The position numbers were made by a program, and so were the translations under genes. The notes beneath the pieces are model-generated. The model did no database searches and had not been told where the DNA came from. It saw only the letters and a program-made list of their open reading frames with translations. A stretch of 64,000 nucleotides of DNA from Neospora caninum Liverpool (lineage: Eukaryota; Apicomplexa; Conoidasida; Eucoccidiorida; Sarcocystidae): positions 4,529,797-4,593,796 of the forward strand of contig NC_018394.1 of NCBI RefSeq assembly GCF_000208865.1. The letters are read 5' to 3'. Of this stretch, positions 35,582 to 47,284 are shown in pieces (within the stretch, counting starts at the first letter, position 1; each line of letters opens with the position of its first letter).

Positions 35582-38500
35582 TCGCGGCGGCGCTGGCGCA
35601 GTTGCCGACTTGCCCACCAGGCTCCCACTGCTGCGGAATGTCTCTCGTGTGCTTCAAGGCCCACGCGTACCCTGCAGCGTCTGCCTTGCTGCGCCAGCCT
35701 GCGTCGCTCTTCTCCTCGCCTCCGCCTCTTCTGCGCCTTCTGTCGGAGGTGACCAGGCGGCGCTGGCGCGTCGCGGGGCTCGTGATCTCCGGGCGCATTC
35801 ACCGCGTTTTCCTCTGGCTGCTTCGCCGGGTACAACTCCTGCGTCGCCTGAAGGAGGCGGCGGCGCAGCTGGCGGTTCGCGTCATTCTCCTCAAGCGCGT
35901 GGTTCTAGCGCCGCTGCGCAAGAAGGTCCAGAGGCGCGCCAGAGTCCGCCGGGGCTTCGGCGAGCTGCAGCGGCTTCTCCTCCGCATGGGCCTCTCGCAG
36001 TGGAGACAGACGTGCAGGCGCTGGGCGCAGGCCGAGGCGTCGCTGGCGTCTCTCGCGGCGCGGAGGGGCCTCGAGAGCGAATTCAGGTTGAGGCGCGAGG
36101 CGAGCGACGGCAGGAGAAAACTCGAGGAAGCGCGGAAACCGTCGCGTTCGGCGGATATCGCTGTTCCGGACGCGCGGAGCGCGGGAGACCGAAGACTCGC
36201 GCAAGAAGCAGCCGATCTTCTGCGCCTGTCGAAGGAAACGTGGAAATATGCCTGGAAGGCAGAACTCTTCAACCTCACGGTGCCAAAGACGACAAAGTGG
36301 GACCGCCAACCTTTCCACTCTGAAACCATGGTGCTCTTCAGTGGCGTCGGCCTGTTCTTGCTCGAACTGACGCTCGCGGAGAGCGGGCTGAGAGACGGCC
36401 CGGGGTGGCGACTCGCGGAAGAGGAGACCGCCGCGGAGCTCGTTGACGTCCGATGCTCGCGAATTCCCACAGGCTCCGGTTGCTCCCCCTCCGGGAATCG
36501 GGGCCGTGTGGGACCCTGGCTCGCCTCGGCCCCTGGCACGGCCCACCACGCGTCTCCGCTGCAGCCAGCTCTTTCTTGTGTTGGCCAGCATGCGCGCTAT
36601 CCCGAACTGTTTGTCGTTTCCGATTCGCGGGCGCGGATCTTTCTGCTGCCTGTGTCGGTCTCGTCTTTGTCCTCGCTCGCGAGTCCAGAGCGGGGCGACA
36701 TCGACCAGGCGTTTCGGCAGCCCGAGCCCGACGATGCCGTTTCTTCTCTCTCGCCGACCTCGCCTCTATCCGGCCTCTTTGAGGGCGACCGGCGCGAAGG
36801 AAAGATCGCCTCGCTTGGTGTGCAGGGAGACGAGGAAGGCGAACCGTCCCTCATGCTTCTGATGCGTCCGACTGGCTCAGCGCCTTCGTCTCTCGGCCTC
36901 ACACTGCTTTCGCCTTCGCCGTCTGCCGGTCCGGCGCGTGACACGTCCCCTCTCGCTCTGGAGGAGGCGCGAGCGCGGAGAAAGGCGGACCGCGCTCGCC
37001 TCCCGGATCCGCCTTCGTCGTTCTGTCGGCCCTCGCGACTCGCGGGGAGAGAGGCAACCCGACATCTGGAGCCTCTGGGAGAAGGCCGAACCGGCATTGC
37101 TCTTCCCTCCTTGTCGGGTTCGTCTCTCCCGCGTTGCGACCCCTCATCGGATTCCGAAGACTCAAGTCTCCCCTCCTTGTACCGGTCCTCGTCTTTGGGC
37201 TCCTATTCCGTCGCCTCCTCGGCGCCCGACCCGTCGAGGGGCCAGCCGTCAACGTCTCTACCCGCCCTGGTTCCTTCGGCGGTCTCCGCGCCTGCCTGCA
37301 TCGAAGCAGGAGCGGAGCTGAGTCTGAACGGCGCGAGAGGTCTAGACAGTCCGCTGGACGGCTCGGTATCCCGGGGGCTTCGAATGAATAACGGCGCGTG
37401 CAGTCCGCCGTCTGGTCCACCCTTGATGAATCCATATCTCTCCAGGTTTCGCCGCCCGTCTCCGCTTCCCCCGTCCATCTTTTCGGAGGCGGTCCTCATC
37501 GGGAACAGGACAGAGGATGCCGCGAACCACGCTCCTCGGGTTTTCTTCCCTTCCTCGGGTCCCGTCGCTCCCCTTCTCCTCCCTGGCGGCGCGTGCCATC
37601 CGAGCGCAACCCCTCCAGGGCGCTGGGTTCCTGCTGAGCTCCTGCACTTCGCCGAGAGACAGCAGGAGAAACTCGAGCGGCATCTGTCGCGAAGCAAAGG
37701 CCGGACGAGCCGATCGAAAGACACGTCGAACGTCGAGGTGTCTGTGAGGACCCTCCGTGTCCAGTTCGCGTCGCCGAGCACGACGCACTACGTCCTCATC
37801 CTCTGTCACGTCTCCGTTGTCGGAGGAAGGTCGGAGGGCCACGTCGGCGGCATTCTCGCCCTCGTCCTGTTGAACCTGCTCACGCGCCTTCCGGAGGCCT
37901 GGGTGGAAATCATTCCCTCCGAACCGGACGTTGGCGTTCTCGCCAGAAAGCACAAAGACGCCCTTCCGGACCTGCTCTACACGCCGGCTGCGAATCCTGC
38001 CTTTCCTGAGCAGACGCCCGCGGAAGAAAACGCGACGGCGAAGAGTGAAGGTTCAGAAAGGCAGGCGGAGGACGTGATGGGCGGGACCGCAGAGGGTGCG
38101 GCGGGAGCGGCGCGAGCAAAACGGCGGCCGCCGCAGGACTCAACTCCTTTCTGCTGCTCACATCCCCGCATCATCAGCACGACGATCCTGGAGCCGATCG
38201 AGGGTGGAAACAAATGGCTCGTCGCCGGGCCGGGCGTTCTGGCGGTCGTGCACGTGCAGCTGCCGCACCAGCTGCTTGGGGAGGAAGAGGTGGGCGATGG
38301 AGGCCGAGACTTCGAAGGGGAGACAGGCACGAGGAAGAGAACGACGAAGGAGCGAGGAGGAGTGCGAGAGAGAAGCGACGGCCGTGCAGGGAGAGAATCC
38401 ATAAAGGGCTTGATGGAAGTGCTGTGGAACTCGAAGGAGATACAGGTACGGGCAAAGAATGCGCGGCTTTTCTAGGAAACATGGCACTTTGGAAAGATAG

Positions 38501-39832
38501 CAGAAGAGGGAAATACTGGAAACTTCCGGCCGCAGTGTAGAAAGGCTTCTTCAGTACGGGAAGCCAGTCTCTTCTTCCGAGCTTCATCGCTTTGCCATGC
38601 ATCGACGGATAGATGCCTTCATTCACTGCCTACTCCAAATCCCGTCTACCATCTGCGATTCATGTAGGGGACGGCACAACCTGTGACACACACACACATA
38701 GAAAACGCCGGACAGAGAACCCGCACGAGATCGCTTCCGCAGGAGGCCCACCCCAGAGGCCCCGCGACTCTGGTCTCAGTTGTTTTCCTCGGGGGACATC
38801 GATTCCTGCGGTTCGCTGGCCTCTCTTCGTTCGGGATGTTTCTGTTCATGGCTCAGTGCCTGTCGTCTTGTCCCCTTTCAGGCTGTTGCGAACCTGTTTC
38901 CGCCTCTTTCCATTGCGGACACATGGATCTCCGGGTGTATGTACACGGCGTCTCCGCTGTCGTCGCTGCAAGATATCGGACCGCATCACCCTCTGTTTTA
39001 TTTTGCCTCGGCGTTCTCACCGTCTGGCAGTCGATTCCGGTCTTCGCTTCAAGAAGATGTCCAGCATCTTGTTCTTCTTTCCACCGCAGAAGGAGAGCTC
39101 GTTCTTCTGCGGTGGCTTGAGAAGAAGCAGACGCTTCAGCTTCTGGAACGGAAGCCTGTCCAGCGCTCTCCCCAGCAATACTCAGTTCAGAAACGGTTCG
39201 TGCGCCTGAGTTACAACGTCGCAGATGACGATCAACAGTTTGTGGAGCAGGACGGAAACTCCTCTCTACAAACGGATGACAGGTGTTGGACGCGGCTAAC
39301 CGCCGGCAGGACTGTCTTGAGAGTGACCGCTCCTCATCCTCACTTGGAGAAGCAGCGGAGGGACGGGGACTGCGGGAGACGCGACGATTCGACAGAGCCT
39401 GAAAGAGGAGCAACTCGTCCCCCTGCCGGCCGAGGGGCAAAAAAAGTCCCTGTCAGTACGCGGTGGTGCGAAGACGTTGCTGCAATCCGCATGAGGTCAG
39501 GGACGATCTTGAGGAAGGCGCCTCTAGTTCACCTACCGGGACTAACCCACGAGAAACACAGAGCTGGAAAGGGCCTGGCATGCGGCCACCGCGGTTCCGG
39601 TCACAGAACACGAAGAAGAGATCGGTTGTCTGAAAATGGGGAAGGGAGTGACATCGAGCATTGGCGGAGTGGAGGGAAGGCGCAGATTATGAAAAAACGG
39701 GAAAATCCTTGGGATGAGTCGAGTTTTAGCGGGGATGACGCCGGCGCGACCTCGCAAACGGAATGCGATTCCGGCACGGCAGAAAGTGACGAGGACGATG
39801 TTGATGACACACACGAGACGCCGGACACGTAA
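35582..39832 (+). CDS. Large unrecognised protein, 5' end missing at the gap
   Basis: Two exons, 35582-38445 and 38882-39832, join in phase 0 (CAG|gtacgg ... ctttcag|GCT) and encode at least 1270 residues. The first exon opens at an acceptor (tttttttgcag) with one base owed by an upstream exon, so the start lies in or beyond the 100-N gap; the first in-frame ATG is 35638. I see an Arg/Leu-rich helical region (roughly the first 230 residues), a WKYAWKAELF..VPKTTKW segment, a long Ser/Pro-rich middle, then ordered blocks with alternating hydrophobics (STTHYVLILCHVSVVGG, NKWLVAGPGVLAVVHVQLP, VQHLVLLSTAEGELVLLRWL) that could be beta strands of a propeller, and an acidic C-terminal tail. I do not recognise it. 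The stop TAA overlaps a donor-like gtaagc, so the last codons may be spliced to a short further exon. Confidence 0.78.
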
Positions 39833-41603
39833 GCCTTCATTACCATATCAGTCCGTCTTCGCAGGAAATATGATTGAGCCGTTCACCTCAGCAATGCAAT
39901 TTGTGTATGCTCTTCGCCAACTGCGTGGGGACGACGCTCGGCTGTGCGCAGCAAGGGAACTTTTTGAAATGCCTGTGGTGCTCAATAGAAGCTGGAAAAG
40001 ACGGGCATAACTGGGTACACCAGCCCACCGCCTCGAAGGTGGTGTGCAGTGAAACAAATTGTTCATCAAGCATGCGGGTCTGTTTCCGTGTACTGTGTCT
40101 GTCAGCGGGCGCCCCCTTCGACTCCTGGCGTTCTCACCGCTTGCTGGTGTGCAGGACACACTCGCTCTCATTGTAAGCGCCAGTCCAAAAAGGCTTGGCC
40201 TTTCATCATGCAAGGTGTTCGAAAATAGCGACTGCTATTTTGTAGATAAACGCATACATGGAAAAGTTCCTCGGTGACGTCACTTAGTGTCGCACATCAG
40301 CGAACGAGGCGTGGCTTACCGTAGCCTAACGGGTCGTGCACCTCTTGGAGGCTGTCCGTAGCACTCACTTTAATTGGCGTTTACTCTTTCCCTTCTGTGT
40401 GCTTTCGCAGAGAATAACTGACGCAGCACAGCCGCAGCTGTCATTGTTGGATGTGCGCAAGAAACGTCCGGAATCCTGGTCGCAGCTGGAAATGTAGGAC
40501 CTGACGTATGGTCTCGCTTCTGCGACAGGCAGCAATTGACACTGCACAGCGCGTCAACGCCCATCTTGTGACATACCCGTCCCTTCTTTGACGACCGGCA
40601 ACCGTAGCCGGGAGACGAGCACGTAGCATCGGGATGTACGATACCTTTCTGACTCTAACCTCGGGCGTTCGCAAGAAATCGTTTCTACTGCGAAAACCTG
40701 GGAGTGAAGCAGTTTGCTTGTGTTCTTTCCTGGTATAAGTATGTGTGCTGTCAATGAAAGCGGATACCCAGATAACCAGGTCAAATGGCCTAACAAGGCT
40801 GTGAAGGGGTTGCAGAAATAGCCCTGCGACAGTTTGTTACTAACCGCGAGCACGGTCACATCATAGCAGTGTCGATGACTGACAGGCTCTCAGAGTCTGC
40901 TCGAGCCGATGGCAGACTACGGCCTGCGTCTTGCCAACGGATCCGCCCGCTGTCCGGCAGCACACATATTAATGCTTCATTTGATCACTGGGCATATTGA
41001 ACCGCAGAAGTGACCTTTCTCGCACGGTCGGGGCCACATAGTCAGCAGCGGTCACTAGCCACAGCGACAGTCCCGCGGTGTAGCAAGCGGTGAAGTCACC
41101 AGTACGTGAGATCTGAGTAAAGAAGACGTTTCCCTGTTGCACGTGGTTTCTGACAACGGAATCCTGGTTTCGTGGAAGGCGTTTGTGAGATACTGAGGAG
41201 TGTGGCTGCCACGGGAGGAGAGCGCCGGCACCTGGGGGAACACCCGTTTGCCAGAATAATGGACCAAATATATCGCGTTGTTGTCGCTCGTAGTGAGTCG
41301 TCCGGACAGCACAATGTACGTCATGTGGCTCAAGTAGCTGGAGGCTGTGGCTAGAGCCTTCACACTTGGTTATGCGGGAGTTGGAAGTCGCTTCTCTTGC
41401 ATCATGATATTTTCTTTTCCCCGCTGAAGATAGTCAGCCGCATTGGGACTAAACGCACACGCTTGAGACAGCGTTGGTGGCAGCAAAGCACACATAATGT
41501 AAACGATTAGGAAATATAACGAGAGACTGTAGGCGTTGAATAACCATGATGGGCGACGGAGAGTGCAGCATATCAATCGATCTCGCTTTGCCAATCTTGC
41601 TGA
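39833..41603. other. Intergenic between convergent genes
   Basis: This is the 3' flank of the large plus-strand gene and of the small minus-strand membrane-protein gene. It is visibly less GC-rich than the coding blocks on its left. Short minus-strand frames at 41055-41363 and 41370-41594 (the latter with a leucine-rich hydrophobic stretch) lie downstream of a stop codon in the neighbouring gene and lack splice support. Confidence 0.45.
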
Positions 41604-42319
41604 TTACGCCTTCTTCGTCCCTGCCGGTGTCGCCGAGGAAACTGTTCGCGATACCAGGGGAAGTGCGGTTTTCTTCGAACACTTTCGAAGACACATTTTT
41701 ATTCCCAGAAGAGTAAACTGCATCACGAGACCGATAGAGACCAGCACACCAATGACGGAGAACCAGAGAATAGCCACTACTGACGTGTTCTCCCACGTCA
41801 TGAGCCTTATGGCGTTCTCGAACCGCTGCAGAATCCCGTGACTGACAGGCCCGTCTCGTGCTAGATGCAGGTACGGAACAGCTTACTTGACCAGGAGAGA
41901 CTTTCACTGGGGGGGCCACGACTCCCTCGAGGAGTTGCCTCAACGGTTCGATATCCATGTAATTGAGATATACGTCAGGAATGCCTGATGATAATATAGC
42001 CGTTGACCTCCCACTGAGCTATGAGATCTGTTCTTGGTTCGAATGTACCATTGGTGCTTCCCCCCAGATGATTCATTGCGCGCAGGTGTCGGACATCCGT
42101 CAAATCATCGAAGAGGGAGGATATGTCCCTGCTTTGTACACTGCCGTCGTCACTTGCAGTTAGTGTCACCTCCCTGGAGCAGGTCAAATGAGCTCTCATG
42201 TGAAAGCACTACATAACTCAGACGAGAGCTTACACCTGTTCGGGTTCTTGTGCAAATGTACCGATGATACTGATCAAAAGAAGACAGCTGACGACGGCCC
42301 TACGCAAGTGCCCGACCAT
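41604..42319 (-). CDS. Small type I membrane protein with three 60-64 bp introns, p24/emp24-like membrane end
   Basis: Four exons, 42319-42234, 42173-42049, 41984-41887 and 41825-41604, keep one frame through phases 2, 1 and 0 and encode 176 residues. Residues 1-23 form a textbook signal peptide (MVGHLRRAVVSCLLLISIIG, then TFA-QEPEQ). The lumenal part (about 24-118) has no cysteine and ends in an NTS glycosylation sequon at Asn116. A single membrane helix spans about 119-144 (VVAILWFSVIGVLVSIGLVMQF), then a basic 32-residue tail with two Cys ending TKKA. The pre-membrane WENTS and the ILWFSVIG..IGLVMQF pattern resemble p24/TMED cargo receptors of COPI/COPII vesicles, but the lumenal domain is shorter than a normal GOLD plus coiled coil and lacks its cysteines, so the family call is tentative. 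It lies downstream of SCO1 on the same strand, 1.2 kb away. Confidence 0.7.
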
Positions 42320-43514
42320 CTTGCTTGAGTCCAGCTTCCGTCTAGTGTGATGCAGTTTTGATTGGCAATTCTTTTTTCCATATACTAGCAAAGACGCTAA
42401 CAGATAAGCGCTATAACTCATATCGAAGCAGCCGAGCACACAAGCACTGCCTCTTATGGCGGGTGTTCGTACACCCTTCGCTTTCTTTCGACAGATCTGC
42501 AGTGGATCATTTGAAGTCGCACTCTGTAGCAGTATCACACTAGCTCACGTGCTGAAAAAGGCTGTTCTGGTGTCGACGATTTCCTGCTGTTTCGAGTTGC
42601 ATGGTATCATGTCAGGAATCACATGATGAAGTGCGTCCATGCCATGCACGCTGCACTACCGGGCTCAGCGACAAGTGGCGTTGTGCAGTATGCTCTGCGA
42701 AGGGGTCCCCACGTTCACCATGTGACCCATCCAAAATCCATGGAAAGTCGTCAATTGTTTGCGCGTTGCTTCTTGATCAATAAGGTTCCCATGTCGACAT
42801 CGCAGCTGACTGAGCATGTAGCCAGACCGAACAGCGGCTGGATGCCCGCTGATAGCGGAATGCTTCTTCTGTGAATGAATGCCGAAAGGAACCATGAAGA
42901 AGCAACAAACTCGAAGTCGCTTCCTCAGACGCTGCCTAGCCTCTCGGTTTGCAGAAGCAAAAGCTCCATAAACGGATCTAGACAAGGCACGCGGTGGTTC
43001 GAGACACGTCTCCGAATCGTGGGACGAGAGCCGTGTCCAGCACGCACGTGCGTTGGATCGATGGTCCACGTTGGAGAGACTGGAAGGAGTCGCCGTCCAG
43101 CGAGCGTGACGGCTGCTGTTGCATCGGCCTACAATCAAGGTACCGTTATGTAAACTCTAAAACAACTGTTCTCACCAAAGCAACGTGTTGTCAGTGTTAA
43201 ACTTGGGTCAGCTTCGGTACCGGAAATCGTGGAGTGCTTTCATTATCTGAAACTGAACTCCATATTCGTATTATTTAGCAGTTAAGAATTTTTCGTCAAC
43301 GTTCGAAATAGAGGTGTCTTGTCATGAACAAGCGACTAAGGCCCAGCCAATTCATCAGCGGCGTCCTGGTAAAAACCACTGCCTCGGCGTTGTTCGCCAG
43401 CATGGTTTTCAACTGAACTGAATTCCTGAAAATACTTGATCGAGTGTCGGCACCTGTTACACATCTGAGCTCCGCTGTTTTTATGCAGGTTCTGGGGTGA
43501 GGGTGATGCTTCTC
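42320..43514. other. Intergenic between SCO1 and the small membrane-protein gene
   Basis: Both neighbours are on the minus strand, so this contains the SCO1 3' flank and the promoter of the small membrane gene. I see no frame with a domain. Confidence 0.5.
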
Positions 43515-46500
43515 TCATCCGCGTTTCTTCTCCGCCCGTGCTTTGTCCTGCTTGATGTGTTTAGCGATTCGCTCGGCGATTTCTTTGACCGTCATATTCT
43601 TTCCAAAGAAGTCCTTGAACTTGCCATTCTTCCCTGGACATCCAGAAAAAGTGACAAAGAAATCGACACCTTCAACCCATACTGATCAGTTCTTACGGGT
43701 CTCAAAGCTCCGCGCTTCTGTGACGATATGTCAAGCAGGTCACTTGAAAAGAGAGCCACGGCACTTGAGTGACGCCTGGTCGAGGCTTCACTGCTCCATC
43801 TCCGACCTCTAACTGGTCGAACCATAGAACGAACCATAGAACCACAGGGGGCAAAGAGTAGACCTACCCATGAAATATTGAATAATAGAGTGGTCCACAA
43901 GGTAGTCCGCGTCCGAACTTTTAATGCCTTCATTATAGTAGACACGGAACTTGCGTGTTACATCCTTGATCTGCGCCTGCGAACAATCACGAAGACCGCA
44001 TCGTATAAGAGCGTTCAGGGGGCTGATTCTGGAGCTTCGGTAACTCGCCGGAAGTGGCTGCAGTGATCCCTCTGTTGCAGAACAATGCCGCTGCATCTCC
44101 ATTCAATTGCCGCTACAACCTCCATGCAGGTTACACGTCAAAAGCTCTCGAACAGCGAAACCATTGCAAAGGTGACTAGTGCACGCTCGCGGACGTACAG
44201 TATGGGTCACAGGTAGCTAGACGGAAATGTAGACGATCAACAATAATGGCATTGATTGCTTCAGCGGAGCCAAACTACCTCGGTCGCAGTCTGCACTTAC
44301 TGGAGTGCCAGTGAATCCGAGAAGGCGAGGATGAAATTCCTCGCAGTATGACTTGACCTGAGCGACTGTATCACGTTTTGGATCCACTGCAACAAATTTA
44401 ACAGACAGCCAGGAGCGCAGCGACGAGAGTGGATCTACCAGTTGCTGAACGCTCGACAGTGAAACGATTTTATGCGCATCGGGGAGACAACCATGGAGCA
44501 TGAAAAAAGAGGCAACGGGAACACGTAGAACATAAGACTTCATCTGGTGCACCTTCATTGCCTTCAGAGCACACAGTAGCAAGGTTCGGGAGTGTCTCTC
44601 TGTGCTCTTCACCACAACGGTGTAGACCGAATAATCCATCCCAGTTGTTAGTGGCGTTCAGTGCGAGAAACTTCCATCTCTGCTTGCGGCAACCCTTTTC
44701 TCAACGCGTGCAAAAGAGCTACCGTTGCGCCCAGACCGCCACATTGTCTTGTCGAAAAAGGAAGTTCACTCTTGCTTCAGGAGAACTTGTTTTCGTCCCA
44801 GCACGAGGACAGAACACAAAGCTACACACTTGACTAACCAGTGATGAAGATTGGTTGGACAATTTCGCCGAACTCCTTGTCTGTAACACGCACAATAGGA
44901 AAGCAAACGAATTAACTTTGCTGCATGTCCGTATGATCTGCCTCTTCCCCTCCGTTAACTCGAGCCCACGAGGTGTCTGAAAGCACTTCACTGGCTCGAG
45001 CTCTATACATCTCTCGTGCACGCAACACCGCCACGACGTGAGAATCCAGTCATAGTGTGGAGACGTATGCCGCTTATCTTCCGTCGCGCTGGATAACAAG
45101 GGTGTCTTCGTGGGCTTGTCCTCTGGCCGGTTTCAGCATCCACTCCGAAAAAGTAGACTGCGGTTTCTTTCAACTCTGGCTCTCAACCGGAGGGGCAAGC
45201 GCGGACCGACGCTTGGGATTCAAGTGGGAAAACCTCGCATGAGCACATACCAATAATATCAATGACCTGTGCCATCTTCTCGAGTTCCTGAGGACAGATG
45301 TCCGGGCAGAATGTGAAACCGAAATAAAGAAGCTGGTACGCTCCTTCAAACTCTTCGCTGCCGCGCACGCGTCCTTGCATGTCGACGAGCGTCCACGGCC
45401 CTCCTAAGAGGGGTTTTCCGACCGTGTCGCTCTCGGTAAGAACTGCAAATAGCAGGGGAAACCACCGAGACACGTACAGCGCCCCGCATCAAAACGCAAA
45501 GTAGTCGTGCAGACCATCATTCTGGTAGCGCGACTGTCGCAGTGCGTCCATAGTTCAAAGCCGTCTTGGGCGGTGCACACTGCAGAACTAGGGACATTGG
45601 TGAAGCGGAATGTGGATTCGCGGCGAGCTTCTTGGCCCTCTTTACCTCAGAGAAATAATAACACCATTTTAAAACTAAAATTCTCCACCTAATACTGGGA
45701 GCACCTCGTGACGAACACCTTGTAGCCCCTTTCTCTCCGTCGATCGTTGAGTTCTGACTATAAATTTCTCGTCCCTTGATCCCCCGACACTTACCTGCTT
45801 GGGATCGCCGCCTTCTCTCTCCTTGCACGGCTACCGCACACGCAATGGTTCTACGGGCACAGTAACCACAACAAGTATTTGCCTCTTGCTTAGAACAACG
45901 CGCTTTTCGGATACGTGGAGCAGCTGGGTTTGACAGCCACGGGTACAGCAGCCGTGTGCTACATCTTATCGGCAGCTTGGGATGTTCAGTAGAGAGAGGT
46001 GTTAACTGGCTCCGCTATCACAAGAACGTTTTCATGGTCAGTACAAAGTGTATCCATTCTGTGGTACACGGAGCGGGCTACCGACACACAGGCACCCGAA
46101 AACTCTGAAAGTGTTAGCTGGAAACTATCCGCCAGCCGCAGGGAGCGGAAGCAGACTTCTGCAGCGTCTTCGCAAATCTTTCTCTTGCCGTACATGCATG
46201 CGCAGCAGGCAAGGAGAGCAGCTCTCCACGGGAAAACATTCCCTCCCCGTTTGATAGACTCGTCCACTTTCTCCTGCTTCCGTTTCTCGTCAGCGTCCGG
46301 CGCGACACGCGGCGGCATAGGGAGACGAGGAGTTGAACCAGAGCCAGGAGGCGACTCAGACCGTGGCTGACTAGAAGAACAAAACGAGAGCGACAACGGA
46401 GCAGTCAGACGAAAGCCGCTCGGGAGGGAAGAAGGGGTGCCAGCACGCGAAGAATACGGGAGAGAACGGCTCCATGCACCTGGAGAGGACGCAGCTCCTG

Positions 46501-47284
46501 AGAAGCCTGCAGAAGCCGAGAGAAAAAAATATGTCCGTGTCCTGCCAGGGACATCTCCAGCAGTGGACTCGACTTTCTCCACAGACGGTATTCTGTCGAG
46601 ACGTGCACGGGCTGCGCAGCCGATTTCTTTCGTTAGTACGCCGGAAGAAGGAACGTAGGACTTGGACTGTCCGGCATCGGGCAAGAAAGGCATCCCACAC
46701 GCAGAAACGATCGAAGACCGGCGGCAACCATTCGTCCTGCAAAACAGTCCGTACATGCCTCGCGCGCAGCCCTCCTGAATTCTGCCTTTCTGAGCAGGAG
46801 TCCTCGGGGAAACGACGGCAGGCGTTGAACATGCGGCGTAGAATCGACAGGAAGGAAGCAAGGTAAAAGCAGAAACGGTCGCGCAGGGGTTGCCAGCCGG
46901 AAAGTTGCGACCGGAAATTTGTCCAACGGGCGTCATGCTGCCGTGAACGCATACCCTCGGGCAAGACTCAAAATAACGGGCGATAGACGCCGCAGAAAAA
47001 TCTGATGCCGGAGACTTCCGGGGCCACGAACTATTGCTGGAGAACGAACCGGACCCTTCGTTACCACAAGGAAAACCGATTCCCTCTCGAGTTGCGAGGG
47101 AACGGTGCTGGACGTTGGAAAGAGCCGAAGTAACCGGCGGAAATGGGATGCCCAAGAGCTGTGGGGGGGAGGAAGTGGATGAGGATGCCGCGGGCACACG
47201 GGTGGTAAAGAAACTCGCCTTGCCAGCAGGACGGAACTCCCTAAGGCTTCCCGCTACACCAGGAAGCGCACTCTGAGCAGTCAT
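43515..47284 (-). CDS. SCO1: SCO1/SenC-type copper chaperone for cytochrome c oxidase assembly
   Basis: Inner-mitochondrial-membrane thioredoxin-fold protein that delivers copper to the CuA site of cytochrome oxidase. Seven exons: 47284-46194, 45688-45579 (3' edge uncertain), 45442-45251, 44880-44839, 44386-44301, 43976-43868, 43633-43515; about 582 residues against roughly 300 in human SCO1. Exon 1 alone gives 363 residues rich in Ser/Arg/Pro/Ala, which can include a mitochondrial presequence. The membrane segment is split by intron 1 ([12 protein letters not shown] plus [12 protein letters not shown]), followed by a basic stretch as in SCO1. The core starts GKPLLGGPW; copper ligands are the CPDIC pair Cys446 and Cys450 and His536 in [16 protein letters not shown] and the GFTGTP end of that block match the family. 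Exon 4 is only 42 bp. All junctions other than that of exon 2 are fixed by frame and alignment. Confidence 0.95.

Noticed and set aside
41370..41594. Minus-strand ORF with a leucine-rich hydrophobic stretch
   Set aside because: It lies directly after the stop codon of the small membrane-protein gene and has no splice acceptor linking it; most likely 3' UTR.
41985..42048. tRNA-like words (ATAGCTCAGTGGGAG on the minus strand, GGTTCGAAT on the plus strand)
   Set aside because: The A-box-like and B-box-like words are on opposite strands, no cloverleaf forms around them, and the segment is the second intron of the small membrane-protein gene.
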